A stretch of DNA of 64,000 nucleotides from Chthonomonas sp. (GCA_016788115.1 JAEURR010000003.1:124001-188000); one strand, 5' to 3'; positions 24,240-33,656 are shown, numbered from the stretch's first letter. Numbers and translations are program-made. Notes: generated from the sequence alone by a model not told the origin.

Positions 24240-25189
24240 CTCTTCACCCCACGCGACGAGATTGATTCGGCGGCCGCATCCCGAGTCGCACCATCCACCA
24301 CCACAGCACCGTCCGAGTCGCGGCTGATCCGCTTAAGCAGCGACGTCAGCACTTCCCCGCTCCCGCACTCCACGAAGAGCGAAACGCCTTCAGAGACCAT
24401 CCGCTCGACGCTGCGCTGCCAAAGGACTTGGCTCTTCAGTTGCCGGGTGAGCAGGTCCGGCCACTGGCTCGAATCGCTGTTGGGGGCGGCGGTGACGTTG
24501 CAGACGACTGGGGTGCGCATCGGTTGAAGGCTCACCGTCTTGAACGTCTCGGCGAGCGCCGCCGCGCTCTCTTCCATGAGCGGACTGTGGAACGCGCCGC
24601 TGACATTGAGAGGGAGTACCCGCTTCGCGCCTCGTTCGCTGGCGAGCGCACTGGCTCGGCTGACCGCGTCGAGGTCGCCGGAAATCACCAATTGTCCAGG
24701 ACTGTTCTGGTTGGCGATGACAACGACTTCCGTGTCGTTCGAAGACTCTTCGCAGACGGTTGCCAGATCGGCGTCGGACATTCCGATCACCGCCGCCATG
24801 CCGCCTGTACGCACTGCTCCGCTCGCCGCCATGAGATCGCCGCGGCGTTGGACCAACCGAGCGCCATCTTCGACTGAGAGCGCGCCCGAAGCGACGACCG
24901 CCGCGTACTCGCCCACGCTGTGACCGGCGAAGAAGCTGATCGCCCGCGCATCGATACGTTCGAGAAGCGCTGCCCAGGCCGCGACACTGCACGTGTAAAG
25001 CGCGATCTGAGTGTTTTGGGTGAGCCGCAATTGGTCTTCGTCCGACTCAAAGCAGAGCTTGGCCATGTCGCGACCCGTGGATTCGGAAACCCGCTCGAAG
25101 ATGCGGGCTGCCGCGCTGGAGGCTTCGAACAGCTCTTTGCCCATGCCCGATCTCTGCGAGCCTTGGCCTGGAAATGTGATCGCTACCAT
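24236..25189 (-). CDS. fabD: Malonyl-CoA:ACP transacylase
   Basis: A 317-residue FabD (EC 2.3.1.39), which loads malonyl groups on acyl carrier protein. It begins with the family opening MVAITFPGQGSQRSGMGKEL. Its nucleophile Ser91 is in FFAGHSVGEYAAVVASGA, and the second His region is NVSGAFHSPLM. I chose the ATG at 25189 because the PGQGSQ motif then lies at the usual position; the longer frame adds 16 residues with no support. It is cotranscribed with fabG and divergent from the DegT aminotransferase. Confidence 0.95.
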   Translation of the reverse strand: MVAITFPGQGSQRSGMGKELFEASSAAARIFERVSESTGRDMAKLCFESDEDQLRLTQNTQIALYTCSVAAWAALLERIDARAISFFAGHSVGEYAAVVASGALSVEDGARLVQRRGDLMAASGAVRTGGMAAVIGMSDADLATVCEESSNDTEVVVIANQNSPGQLVISGDLDAVSRASALASERGAKRVLPLNVSGAFHSPLMEESAAALAETFKTVSLQPMRTPVVCNVTAAPNSDSSQWPDLLTRQLKSQVLWQRSVERMVSEGVSLFVECGSGEVLTSLLKRISRDSDGAVVVDGATRDAAAESISSRGVKR

Positions 25190-25232
25190 TGCGGGAAGTT
25201 GTACCCCCGAATCTAGCGGGGCCCGCATAAGA

Positions 25233-25238
25233 TACAAT
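25233..25238 (+). promoter_or_regulatory. Possible -10 element of the DegT aminotransferase gene
   Basis: TACAAT lies 42 bases before the TTG start at 25280, in the divergent gap with fabD. The matching -35 hexamer is weak. A short stem (CGGGA...TCCCG, about 25239-25260) lies in the presumed leader. Confidence 0.35.
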
Positions 25239-25279
25239 CGGGATCGGGGACAGAGTCCCGTCTAAGGCAGGAAACAACG

Positions 25280-26380
25280 TTGCGCGTACCTTTTCTCGAT
25301 ATTCCCGCTCAGCACAACGAGGTGGCGAGCGAAACGGAATCTGCGGTCCTCGACATTCTCCGCACCGGCGCATACGTCGTCGGCACGCACAATCGCGAAC
25401 TCGAAAATGAGATCGCCACGTTACACGGGTGCGAGTACGGCATCGCGCTGAACAGCGGCACCGACGCCCTCCGTATCGCCATGCAAGCGGCCGACATTGG
25501 CCCCGGCGACGAGGTGATCACCACCGCGTTTACATTTGTAGCGACAATCGAGGCGATCCTACAAGTAGGTGCACGACCGGTGTTCGTGGATATCGATCCG
25601 GTCAGTTTCCAGATGGATCCCGCATTGATCCAATCAGCGATCTCGGATCGGACCAAGGCCCTGTGCCCGGTCCACCTGTTCGGCCAGATGTGCGATATGT
25701 CGGTGATCAAGCCGCTCGCCGATCAGCACGGTTTGCTCGTCATCGAGGATGCAGCGCAAGCGATTCTTTCGCACCACCACGGCACCTATGCGGGCAACTT
25801 CGGGATCGCGGCAGGATTCAGCTTCTACGTAACCAAGAACCTCGGCGCGGCGGGGGATGGCGGACTGGTCCTCACCAACTCCGAGGAGATGAACCAGCGC
25901 TGCCGATCCCTGCGCATCCACGGTATGGGCAAGGAGCGGTACTACTACGACTCCATCGGCTACACCAGCCGTATGGCCGAGATCCAGGCAGCGGTGCTGC
26001 GGCACAAACTGACCCGACTGGAGGCATGGACCGCGCGACGCCAAGAGATCGCGGCAAAGTACAACGCCGCCTTCGAAGACAGTTCCGTCGTCGCGCCTAA
26101 GACCTTGGAAGGAAACAACCACACCTGGCACCAGTACACCTTGCGTTCAACCAAGCGCGACCAGTTGCAGGCGCACTTGAAGGGACTGGAGATCGACTCG
26201 ATGATTTACTATCCGGTCCCGCTGCACTTCCATGAGCCGTACAAGTTCCTTGGATACGGCCTCGGCGACCTGCCCGAGACCGAGTGCGCCGCGCTGGAAG
26301 TCCTGAGCCTGCCCATCCATCAGCACCTGACCGAAGCGCAGATCGATCACGTCATCGCTTCGGTACTGAAGTTCAGCTAA
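25280..26380 (+). CDS. DegT/DnrJ/EryC1/StrS family sugar aminotransferase
   Basis: A 366-residue PLP enzyme of the DegT family, which makes aminosugars from nucleotide-linked ketosugars. The PLP lysine lies in FSFYVTKNLGAAGDGG (Lys near 190), with the cofactor contact LVIEDAAQA before it. The N-terminus VPFLDIPAQHNEV and the SGTDALRIAM motif are typical. The start is TTG, supported by AGGAAA at good spacing; no ATG gives the full N-terminus. The product is probably for cell-surface polysaccharide, but no other sugar genes are adjacent. Confidence 0.92.
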   Translation: MRVPFLDIPAQHNEVASETESAVLDILRTGAYVVGTHNRELENEIATLHGCEYGIALNSGTDALRIAMQAADIGPGDEVITTAFTFVATIEAILQVGARPVFVDIDPVSFQMDPALIQSAISDRTKALCPVHLFGQMCDMSVIKPLADQHGLLVIEDAAQAILSHHHGTYAGNFGIAAGFSFYVTKNLGAAGDGGLVLTNSEEMNQRCRSLRIHGMGKERYYYDSIGYTSRMAEIQAAVLRHKLTRLEAWTARRQEIAAKYNAAFEDSSVVAPKTLEGNNHTWHQYTLRSTKRDQLQAHLKGLEIDSMIYYPVPLHFHEPYKFLGYGLGDLPETECAALEVLSLPIHQHLTEAQIDHVIASVLKFS

Positions 26381-26413
26381 CAAAACGGGAGCAAGTGTCT
26401 ACCTATCCTGTGC

Positions 26414-26419
26414 TATTCT
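26414..26419 (+). promoter_or_regulatory. Extended -10 just before uvrA (leaderless transcript?)
   Basis: TGC-TATTCT ends 7 bases before the uvrA ATG at 26427, and no Shine-Dalgarno is visible. If this is the promoter, transcription begins at or next to the start codon. No clear -35 or LexA-type SOS box is seen upstream. Confidence 0.35.
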
Positions 26420-26426
26420 CTTCCTT

Positions 26427-28436
26427 ATGGCGCAGGATAAAATCGTGGTCGTCGGGGCCCGAGAGAATAACCTCAAGAACATCACGGTGGAAATCCCGCG
26501 CGACAAGCTCGTGGTCATTACCGGCCTGAGCGGCAGCGGCAAGTCCAGCCTGGCTTTCGATACCATTTATGCCGAGGGCCAGCGCCGGTACGTCGAGAGT
26601 CTGAGTGCGTACGCGCGCCAGTTCTTGGGCCAGATGGATAAGCCCGATGTGGACCACGTGGATGGACTCTCGCCCGCCATCTCGATCGACCAAAAGAGCG
26701 CGAGCAAGAACCCACGATCCACCGTCGGCACCGTGACCGAGATCTACGACTACTTGCGCATCCTCTTCGCGCGCGTCGGAATCCCCCACTGCCCCAATGA
26801 CGGGACGGCCATCGAGCGGCAATCCACCGACCAGATCACCGAGGCCACGCTTTCTCTGCCCGAGGGCACACGGCTGCAGGTCCTTGCTCCGCTCGTCCGC
26901 GGCCGGAAAGGCGAGTACAAGTCGGTCATTCAGGACGCCCAGCGTGCCGGCTACGTTCGAGTCCGGGTCGACGGCCAAAGCTACGAAGTCACCGACGACA
27001 TCCCGATGGACCGGTACAAGCAGCACACGATTGAGGTCGTCGTGGACCGACTGGTGATGAAAGAGGGGATCGACCGCCGTCTGACCGACTCGATCGAGGC
27101 CGCACTGAAGATGGCCAAGGGACTCGTCTGCCTCAGCTACCAGTTTTCGGATCCTGTCCCCGACGTCATCCGTAAGACGGCCGTGCCGGGCCCAGACGGA
27201 TGGTTTGACGAACTGTTCTCCGAGGCGTACGCGTGCGCGCTGTGCGGTTTCAGCATGCCTGCGATGGAGCCGCGCATGTTCTCGTTCAACTCGCCGTACG
27301 GCGCATGCCCTGACTGCACGGGCCTAGGCACCAAGACCGAGTTCGACCCAATGCTGATCGCGCCGGACATGAACAAGATCGTACGGGATGGAGCGATCGC
27401 ACCGTTCGTGTACAAGTCGGGCGAGACCAAAGACTGGTGGCCCGATGTGCTGGACGCAGTCGGCAAAACGGTCGGTTTTGACGCCCGCGCACGACTGCGC
27501 GACCTAGAACCGGCGCATCTCGACGCCATCTGGAACGGTCTCCCCGACCCGATTAGGGTCACGATGCGCTACGGCTCGCGCGAGCGCACCTTCAACTACA
27601 CATGGGATGGCGTGCTGGCGGTCCTCCGAAAGCGGTTTGACCAGACCGAGAGTGAGTGGGTCAAGAACGACTTGTCGCAGTACATGAGCACCAAGCCGTG
27701 TCCGACCTGCCATGGCAAGCGCCTGAAGCCCGAAGTCCTCGCAGTACGCGTCGCCGAGAACGACATGAGCCAGGTGACGACCATGTCCGTGGACGATGCC
27801 GTGGAGTTCTTCGAGGGTCTCGCGGGCAAGCTGAACGAGCGTCAGTTGGTCATCGCCGAGCGTGCGGTGAAGGAGATCGGCAAGCGACTGCGCTTCCTCA
27901 AGGATGTTGGCCTCGGCTACCTCACGCTGGATCGCAACGCCCGGACCCTCGCGGGCGGCGAAGCCCAGCGGATTCGGCTCGCGACGCAGATCGGCAGCGG
28001 ACTGATGGGATGTCTTTACATCTTGGACGAGCCGAGCATCGGTCTCCACCAGCGCGACAATCGGAGACTGATCGACACCTTGGTGCGGCTGCGGGACCTT
28101 GGAAACACCGTGCTCGTCGTCGAGCACGACGAAGACACGATGCTCGCCGCCGACTGGCTCATCGACATGGGTCCCGGCGCAGGCGAACATGGCGGCTACG
28201 TGGTGAACCAAGGACCAGTAGACGAGTTCCTCAAGCACGATTCACCAACCGCGCGGTACCTGTCCGGCAGCGATCGCATCGAAGTTCCCTCGGACCGACG
28301 TAAGCCTCGCACGCCCGATCCACTCACACTCCCTAAGGTTGTCGCTGCGATGGTCGCCGAGGGAGGGAGCGACTACGAGCCGAGCGCGTCAGCAACAACC
28401 CGCAAACCGAGAGCCACCAAGCGCGTCAAGAAATGA
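26427..28436 (+). CDS. uvrA: Half-length UvrA: complete NBD-I half, NBD-II absent
   Basis: A 669-residue UvrA homologue; normal UvrA is about 940 residues. It has the first Walker A (GLSGSGKSS, 33-41), the UvrB-binding region (about 130-245), zinc cysteines C270/C273 and C294/C297, a CPTC at 425/428, signature LAGGE (508-512), Walker B LYILDEPS (530-537) and His567. The signature has Ala509 where UvrA normally has Ser (LSGGE). The protein follows UvrA up to [16 protein letters not shown], then ends in a basic tail ([12 protein letters not shown]) exactly where the linker to NBD-II should be. The second ABC domain and its damage-sensing zinc finger are missing. The last 48 bases overlap convergent dapF, and no NBD-II remnant follows. 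Confidence 0.9.
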   Translation: MAQDKIVVVGARENNLKNITVEIPRDKLVVITGLSGSGKSSLAFDTIYAEGQRRYVESLSAYARQFLGQMDKPDVDHVDGLSPAISIDQKSASKNPRSTVGTVTEIYDYLRILFARVGIPHCPNDGTAIERQSTDQITEATLSLPEGTRLQVLAPLVRGRKGEYKSVIQDAQRAGYVRVRVDGQSYEVTDDIPMDRYKQHTIEVVVDRLVMKEGIDRRLTDSIEAALKMAKGLVCLSYQFSDPVPDVIRKTAVPGPDGWFDELFSEAYACALCGFSMPAMEPRMFSFNSPYGACPDCTGLGTKTEFDPMLIAPDMNKIVRDGAIAPFVYKSGETKDWWPDVLDAVGKTVGFDARARLRDLEPAHLDAIWNGLPDPIRVTMRYGSRERTFNYTWDGVLAVLRKRFDQTESEWVKNDLSQYMSTKPCPTCHGKRLKPEVLAVRVAENDMSQVTTMSVDDAVEFFEGLAGKLNERQLVIAERAVKEIGKRLRFLKDVGLGYLTLDRNARTLAGGEAQRIRLATQIGSGLMGCLYILDEPSIGLHQRDNRRLIDTLVRLRDLGNTVLVVEHDEDTMLAADWLIDMGPGAGEHGGYVVNQGPVDEFLKHDSPTARYLSGSDRIEVPSDRRKPRTPDPLTLPKVVAAMVAEGGSDYEPSASATTRKPRATKRVKK

Positions 28437-29270
28437 CGGTGTAAGGTCGCCCTGGAACGTCTCGAACGCCTCACCGGTGACCACGGGCGCGGACTGCCAC
28501 GAATCGGCAGAGACGAGCAGCGTCCCGCCCGGGTTCTCGACCGTCACTTCGCCGCCCTGCCCATTGATCCGCATCCAATGGATCGCGGACGCCACCGAGC
28601 CCGTGCCGCACCCAAGAGTCTCGCCTGCTCCGCGCTCCCAGATCCTGAGCTTGAGGTGCGCAGGCGCGATCTCTTGTGCCCACATGATCGACGTCCTCTC
28701 AGGAAACAGTGGGTGATGCTCCAACTCAGGCGAAACCCGTGCAAAGTCGGCATCGCTCAGCGGCGTGGCAATTGGGATGACCAGATGGGCCGTTCCCGTT
28801 GAAATCGCGGATGCCACCCAGACCTTTCCCGCCGCCTCGATCTCGCCCAGGAACAGTTCTCGGTCCGAGAGGATGGGCACCTGGTGCGGATCGAACGAAG
28901 CTGGTTCGAGAGTGGTCGCGATACGGCCATCGGGTAGCAGCTCGACCGACACCTCGCGCCCGAAGTGCTCGATCGGGAACCGATCCTGTACCCACCCCTG
29001 ACTCCTCGCGAGAGCCGCCGCGCAGCGTATCCCGTTGCCGCAGAAGTCTTCGCTCCCATCCGGGTTGAACATGCGCAGGAACAGCCCGTTGTCCCGCTGC
29101 TCCAGAACAAGCAGACCATCGGAACCGATCCCGTAGTTCCGATCGCACGTCGCAGTGCACAGAGTTTCAATCGCGACCCCACGCGTCTGCAGCCGAACCA
29201 CCGCGTCCGCCATCACGAGTACGAAGTCGTTCCCGACGGATTGGTACTTCCAGAAGTGCACGGATCTCAT
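28389..29270 (-). CDS. dapF: Diaminopimelate epimerase
   Basis: A 293-residue DapF (EC 5.1.1.7) converting LL- to meso-diaminopimelate for lysine and peptidoglycan. Both catalytic cysteine motifs are present: EDFCGNGIRCAAA and GETLGCGTGSVAS. The ATG at 29270 (MRSVHFWKYQSVGNDFV) is chosen because it overlaps the stop of the upstream gene as ATGA and places the conserved GNDF correctly. About 20 residues beyond the usual end ([15 protein letters not shown]) are encoded in the stretch that overlaps the tail of uvrA. Confidence 0.94.
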   Translation of the reverse strand: MRSVHFWKYQSVGNDFVLVMADAVVRLQTRGVAIETLCTATCDRNYGIGSDGLLVLEQRDNGLFLRMFNPDGSEDFCGNGIRCAAALARSQGWVQDRFPIEHFGREVSVELLPDGRIATTLEPASFDPHQVPILSDRELFLGEIEAAGKVWVASAISTGTAHLVIPIATPLSDADFARVSPELEHHPLFPERTSIMWAQEIAPAHLKLRIWERGAGETLGCGTGSVASAIHWMRINGQGGEVTVENPGGTLLVSADSWQSAPVVTGEAFETFQGDLTPSFLDALGGSRFAGCC

Positions 29271-31225
29271 CGTAGGGGCTCGAGAGAATAGGTAGCTTGC
29301 TCGTGGGTCTCGCGGAACCACAGTCCGCTGGGACAGACCATGGGGAACCACCATGCGCTCGGTCGCCAAGCCGCGCGCTGCAGTCCCCAGGAGATGATGA
29401 TCGCTTGTCGGGCCAATTTTAGTTTTTTGAGCTCCGCTTCAAGTTCAATGTTTCGCCGTTGCGCATGGATTTCCAGGACCCGATCGCTGCCCACGATCGT
29501 CTCTTGAGCCGCACGGAGTTGCCGCCACTCGTCGAGATGTGCCTTTGCTTCGGTGGCGGCAGCTTCGATTTGTGTTTGAAGCTCGGCACGGTGCGCAAGG
29601 TCGGCTTCCGACGGAGTTTTCTCAAAGATGGCCGTGCGCCAGTGCCGTCCTTTCTCGTGTTCCAGCGCGTTCCGGCGTGCACGGGCAGCCCGAACCAGAC
29701 CCATCACACGCTGCCGTTCGGTTCGCAATTGCTGCACTTCTAAGCTCATCGCTTCGAACTCCGCATGGAGTCGCGCGTATTCGTCGCTCAGGAATCGCCA
29801 ACTTCCCAGGCCGCGTTGCGCGAGCCAGCGGATGAACTGCACCGGGCTACGCAGCGTCGGGAGTTCTTCCACGAGTGCACGTTGCTCCGCCGCAACATCC
29901 CGCCATCGCGCAGCAAAGCTCGGCGCGCACATTTCGTCGCCGCCGAACGCCTGCTGCATCGGCTGGGGCACCCGAAACCAGGCACTGCAGACGTGGAGCG
30001 CATCCCAAGGTTCCAGCCGAACGCGCAGAATCGGGTGGAGCGGCTTCTCGGGGGGCTCGGGGTACAGCCGCTTATGCAGTTCCCGCGAGTGGCGGACGTA
30101 CATGCTGGCCCCCTCATGGAAGACAAACACAAACTCGCGGGCGAGCATCCCGATGAGGGTGATCGCCTTACCCACCAGCGCGCAGTCCGCACCAAACTTC
30201 CCTTCGATCGCCTGGGCGAGTTCGCGGGCACAGGTCACCGGACGTTTGAGCGTGATGAAGAGCGGTTCGGGCGTCATGATGACGACCGCTTTGGGAGCAA
30301 TTCGCACGGTACCACGACCGCGGCCAGGCACGATCAGATCGAAGGGGATCGCCCATGAGCCGAACCGATCCAGCGGGTACACCTCGGTACCCGCGACCGT
30401 CTCGTTGTACGCTCTAACTGCCTCGCCGCGGGTTACGGGATTGAGAAATTGCTCAAGTAGCAAGAACCGATCTTGCTGCGCGGTCAAGGTGTTGAACTTC
30501 AGCAGCTTCGTTGTGGTCGTCGTTTCGATGGGGCCGGTGTCGCCCGATGAAAAGCGGTAGAGCGACGGCAGCAGGTTCTCGTAGTAGCTGCTGAGCGATT
30601 GATCCGTGCTCGTCGCAGCGTGCAGGACCAGATCGTTCAGTGCGTCGGCCGCGCCGACGGCTTTTGCCTGGGACGAACCGGCGAGCTGGTCGACCGTCGC
30701 CCCGAGCGCCCATGCCAAAGTCCGCTGGATCTCGGGCAGGACAGCCTTCAGAGGCGTTTCCGCGACGACGTGCGTTTCTTGGTCTACCGCTGCGATCCCC
30801 CGCCAGCCCCACGCTTCGGTGGCGGTGTCGAGAATTCCGGGACGCGCGTTCTGCAAGCGGTGCAGGCGAATACCCGCCGCGGTCAGGGCGTCGCGTGTGA
30901 TGACCGTCTCCGAGCCGAACAGTTGAGCGAACTCGGCGGCGGCGCTCCAAAGCGACTGGGTGGTGGTGTCATTGTGCGGGAGAGCGTGGTAACCCGGCTC
31001 GCCGATCTTCCCTGGCAGCTTGGCGAAATAGTCCGCGTCGTGAATCCCGGCGACAAAGCGACGTTCGTGGCCAAGCTCGCGCGCTCGGGCGGCGACGCCA
31101 GCCTTGACCGGCTCATCCCAGAAGATGGTCTGCCCAAGCGCAAGGAACGGCGCATCGGGCGCAAGACGATCCAGCGCCTCTAAGATATCTTGCTGACTGG
31201 TACAAGGCACATCGAGCGAAGACAC
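29267..31225 (-). CDS. Large protein of unknown function with C-terminal coiled coil
   Basis: A 652-residue cytoplasmic protein that I do not recognise. The N-terminal 100 residues contain FLALGQTIFWDEPVKAG, GIHDADYFAKLPGK and ALPHNDTTTQSLWSAAAEF, which look like conserved active-site or ligand-binding loops. The middle contains WAIPFDLIVPGRGRG and YVRHSRELHKRLYP. Residues about 480-620 are strongly charged heptad-like helix. The last 40 residues are Trp-rich (AAWRPSAWWFPMVCPSGLWF). A weak general similarity to the BshC bacillithiol ligase architecture was considered but no BshC motif is visible. Its stop overlaps the start of dapF, so the pair is coupled. Confidence 0.78.
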   Translation of the reverse strand: MSSLDVPCTSQQDILEALDRLAPDAPFLALGQTIFWDEPVKAGVAARARELGHERRFVAGIHDADYFAKLPGKIGEPGYHALPHNDTTTQSLWSAAAEFAQLFGSETVITRDALTAAGIRLHRLQNARPGILDTATEAWGWRGIAAVDQETHVVAETPLKAVLPEIQRTLAWALGATVDQLAGSSQAKAVGAADALNDLVLHAATSTDQSLSSYYENLLPSLYRFSSGDTGPIETTTTTKLLKFNTLTAQQDRFLLLEQFLNPVTRGEAVRAYNETVAGTEVYPLDRFGSWAIPFDLIVPGRGRGTVRIAPKAVVIMTPEPLFITLKRPVTCARELAQAIEGKFGADCALVGKAITLIGMLAREFVFVFHEGASMYVRHSRELHKRLYPEPPEKPLHPILRVRLEPWDALHVCSAWFRVPQPMQQAFGGDEMCAPSFAARWRDVAAEQRALVEELPTLRSPVQFIRWLAQRGLGSWRFLSDEYARLHAEFEAMSLEVQQLRTERQRVMGLVRAARARRNALEHEKGRHWRTAIFEKTPSEADLAHRAELQTQIEAAATEAKAHLDEWRQLRAAQETIVGSDRVLEIHAQRRNIELEAELKKLKLARQAIIISWGLQRAAWRPSAWWFPMVCPSGLWFRETHEQATYSLEPLR

Positions 31226-31340
31226 AATGAAACATTCTACGGCAAACTACGCTCGTAGCGTTCGACTCGGGTTGATGCTTCGCCGGATGCACCCCTAGCG
31301 GGTACCATCGGGCCGGTCCAGAGCCACTCTGAGAACGCCT

Positions 31341-31781
31341 ATGTCGATGAACGTAACCGAGATCATGAAGCATCTGCCGCATCGCTACCCGATGCTGCTC
31401 GTCGACCGAATCGTCGAATTCGAACCGGGCAAACGGTGCGTCGGTTTGAAGAATGTGACGATGAATGAGGCGTTCTTCCAGGGCCACTACCCAGGCTTGC
31501 CCATCATGCCGGGCGTGCTCATCATCGAAGCGATTGCCCAGGCAGGCGCAGTGATTCTGCTCTCCGAAGAGAGGTTCGCGGGGCTGGTCCCCGTCATCGG
31601 CGCAATCGATGCCGTCAAGTTTCGGCGACCGGTGGTACCGGGCGACCAGTTGTTGAGCGAAGTCGAGCTGATGTGGTTCAAGAGTGGCGTCGGTCGCATC
31701 AAAGGGACCGCGCGGGTGGATGGTGAAGTCGCCGCGTCCATCGAGTTGACTTTCAAACTGTCCAGGGGGCAGGGACTCTAA
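31341..31781 (+). CDS. fabZ: 3-hydroxyacyl-[acyl-carrier-protein] dehydratase
   Basis: A 146-residue hotdog-fold FabZ (EC 4.2.1.59). The catalytic His is in [13 protein letters not shown], and the second catalytic region is [20 protein letters not shown] with Glu. The length is standard. It is the first gene of fabZ-lpxA-lpxB; lpxA begins one base after its stop. FabZ next to lpx genes is the classical arrangement because both use 3-hydroxyacyl-ACP. Confidence 0.96.
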   Translation: MSMNVTEIMKHLPHRYPMLLVDRIVEFEPGKRCVGLKNVTMNEAFFQGHYPGLPIMPGVLIIEAIAQAGAVILLSEERFAGLVPVIGAIDAVKFRRPVVPGDQLLSEVELMWFKSGVGRIKGTARVDGEVAASIELTFKLSRGQGL

Positions 31782-31782
31782 A

Positions 31783-32571
31783 GTGACTGAAGTTCACCCG
31801 ACTGCCGTCGTTGAACCCGGAGCTGAGCTAGGATCCGGAGTCAAGGTCGGACCGTTTTGCCACGTTGAAGCCGGGGCAGTGCTGGGTGACGGGTGCAAGC
31901 TGGAGTCGTATGCGACGGTGCGGAATGGCACCACTATGGGTGCGCGCAATACGGTTTGCCAAGGCGCGGTCATCGGAGGCGATCCCCAGGACCGAAAGTA
32001 CAGCGGCGAGCCGACTTTCCTGCGCATCGGCGAGGACAATACGTTCCGCGAGTACGTCACGATCCACCGCGCCACGGGCGAGGGGAATTCCACCGTCGTC
32101 GGGAGCCGATGCTTCCTCATGGCGTTTGTCCATTTGGGCCACAACTGTCATCTGATGGACGACATCACCATCGCGAACAACGTCGGATTGGCGGGCCACG
32201 TCACGGTCGAGAGTCTGTCCAGCATCATGGGCATGACCGGTGTGCACCAGTTCGCCCGAGTGGGGCGCGCCGCCTTCGTGGCGGGCATGAGCCGGATTGT
32301 GAAGGACTGTCCGCCGTTCATGATCTCGGGCGGCATGGATCAACAAGTTTACGATATCAACGCGATTGGCCTTCGACGGCTGGGCATTGGCCAAGAGACC
32401 CGCCTCGCGCTGCACAAAGTCTGCAAGCTCATGTTTAAGAGCCAGCTTTCGTTCCGGCACGCGCTCGAGGTTGTCCTCCGAGAAGTCAACCAGCTTCCGG
32501 AAGTCGAGGAGCTGGTCAAGTTCGCCGAGCGCTCTGCCGCAGGTAAGAACGGTCGCCAAGACCAGCCATGA
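31783..32571 (+). CDS. lpxA: UDP-N-acetylglucosamine acyltransferase
   Basis: A 262-residue LpxA (EC 2.3.1.129), the first step of lipid A synthesis. The left-handed beta-helix hexapeptide repeats are evident in the first 190 residues (HPTAVVEPGAELGSGVKVGP onwards). The catalytic His lies in FLMAFVHLGHNCHL, and the GMTGVHQFARVGR segment follows. The C-terminal helical domain is also present. The start is GTG at 31783, one base after fabZ. Its stop overlaps the start of lpxB as ATGA. Confidence 0.95.
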   Translation: MTEVHPTAVVEPGAELGSGVKVGPFCHVEAGAVLGDGCKLESYATVRNGTTMGARNTVCQGAVIGGDPQDRKYSGEPTFLRIGEDNTFREYVTIHRATGEGNSTVVGSRCFLMAFVHLGHNCHLMDDITIANNVGLAGHVTVESLSSIMGMTGVHQFARVGRAAFVAGMSRIVKDCPPFMISGGMDQQVYDINAIGLRRLGIGQETRLALHKVCKLMFKSQLSFRHALEVVLREVNQLPEVEELVKFAERSAAGKNGRQDQP

Positions 32572-33656
32572 GGCTGCTGATCTCCGCGGGCGAGGCGAGC
32601 GGAGACGCTTACGCCGCTGCGCTGGTACAGGGTCTTCACTCCTCCAACGCGCCCTTCGAATCGATCACTGGTATCGGCGGGCGAAAGCTCGCGGCAACGG
32701 GCGTGCCGTTGCTGGCAGACTCTTCGGACTGGGGGGCCATTGGCATCCTGGAAGCAGTGAGAGTCGGACCGCGCGTTTACAAGCAGTCGCGTCCGATGGT
32801 CCGCGCGCTGAGCCAGGGGCCTCCGGGCCTTTTCATCCCCATCGACTTTGGCTACCTAAACGTGAGTCTCGCACGGTCCGCAAAGGCGCTTGGCTGGAAG
32901 GTCCTGTACTTCGCTCCCCCGGGGAGCTGGCGACGGGGCAAACAAGGCAAGCATCTGCCCGAGATCACCGACGCGATCGTAACTCAGTTCTCTTGGTCAG
33001 CCCAGCTCCTCAAGGATGCGGGCGCAAACGCGCACTGGTTCGGCCACCCGCTGAAAGAAATGCTCGCCGAGATCGTTTCTCCCGAGGCACGCACGGGCAT
33101 CGCCATTCTCCCCGGCAGCCGGACCCACGAGGTCAAGTACAACCTGCAGGCGATCATTCCCGCCATCGCAGGTCTTCCCGGTCCGTTCCGCGTGGCCGTC
33201 GCGGCCTCCATTGATGCGGGCGCGCTCAGGGCCAAGTGGGAATCGATGGGTGGCCCGACCGAGGTCCACTGGGAGACTCAGGGGGCGGCACGTGCCCTCG
33301 CGTCGTCTCGGGTCGCCGTCGTTTGCAGCGGCACCGCAACTTTGGAAGCGGCGCTCGTGGCGTGCCCCAGCGTCGTGGTCTACCGAGGATCGCGCCTGAT
33401 GGAGATGGAGTATCGGCTGCGCAAACCCAAGTTTGAGTTCATCGCGCTGCCGAACTTACTGATGCAGCGTGAGGTCGTTCCGGAGTTGCTGCAGCACCAG
33501 GCGTCCCCTGCCCGGATTCGCCACGAGCTCGACTCACTCCTCCGCAATCCCGAAAAGCAGCTTGCGGCCTTCGCGGAGCTCAACGAGGTGCTCGGTCCGA
33601 CCGAGGGAATCTCGGGAGCGGTGAAGCTCGCCATCGACATGGCGCAGTCGGCATAA
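32568..33656 (+). CDS. lpxB: Lipid-A-disaccharide synthase
   Basis: A 362-residue GT19 glycosyltransferase (EC 2.4.1.182) joining UDP-2,3-diacylglucosamine and lipid X. It opens MRLLISAGEASGDAYAAALV, the LpxB signature. GNP-type loops (GHPLKEMLAEI, ILPGSRTHEVKYNL) and the donor-site SGTATLEAALVACPSVVVYR are intact. The C-terminus lacks the long tail of some homologues but is not truncated. Together with lpxA it shows this organism makes lipid A. lpxC and lpxD are outside the window. Confidence 0.94.
   Translation: MRLLISAGEASGDAYAAALVQGLHSSNAPFESITGIGGRKLAATGVPLLADSSDWGAIGILEAVRVGPRVYKQSRPMVRALSQGPPGLFIPIDFGYLNVSLARSAKALGWKVLYFAPPGSWRRGKQGKHLPEITDAIVTQFSWSAQLLKDAGANAHWFGHPLKEMLAEIVSPEARTGIAILPGSRTHEVKYNLQAIIPAIAGLPGPFRVAVAASIDAGALRAKWESMGGPTEVHWETQGAARALASSRVAVVCSGTATLEAALVACPSVVVYRGSRLMEMEYRLRKPKFEFIALPNLLMQREVVPELLQHQASPARIRHELDSLLRNPEKQLAAFAELNEVLGPTEGISGAVKLAIDMAQSA

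Noticed and set aside
29267-31225. Assignment as BshC (bacillithiol synthesis)
   Set aside because: Size and a C-terminal coiled coil are suggestive, but the characteristic GGQQAG and EDHD segments are absent.
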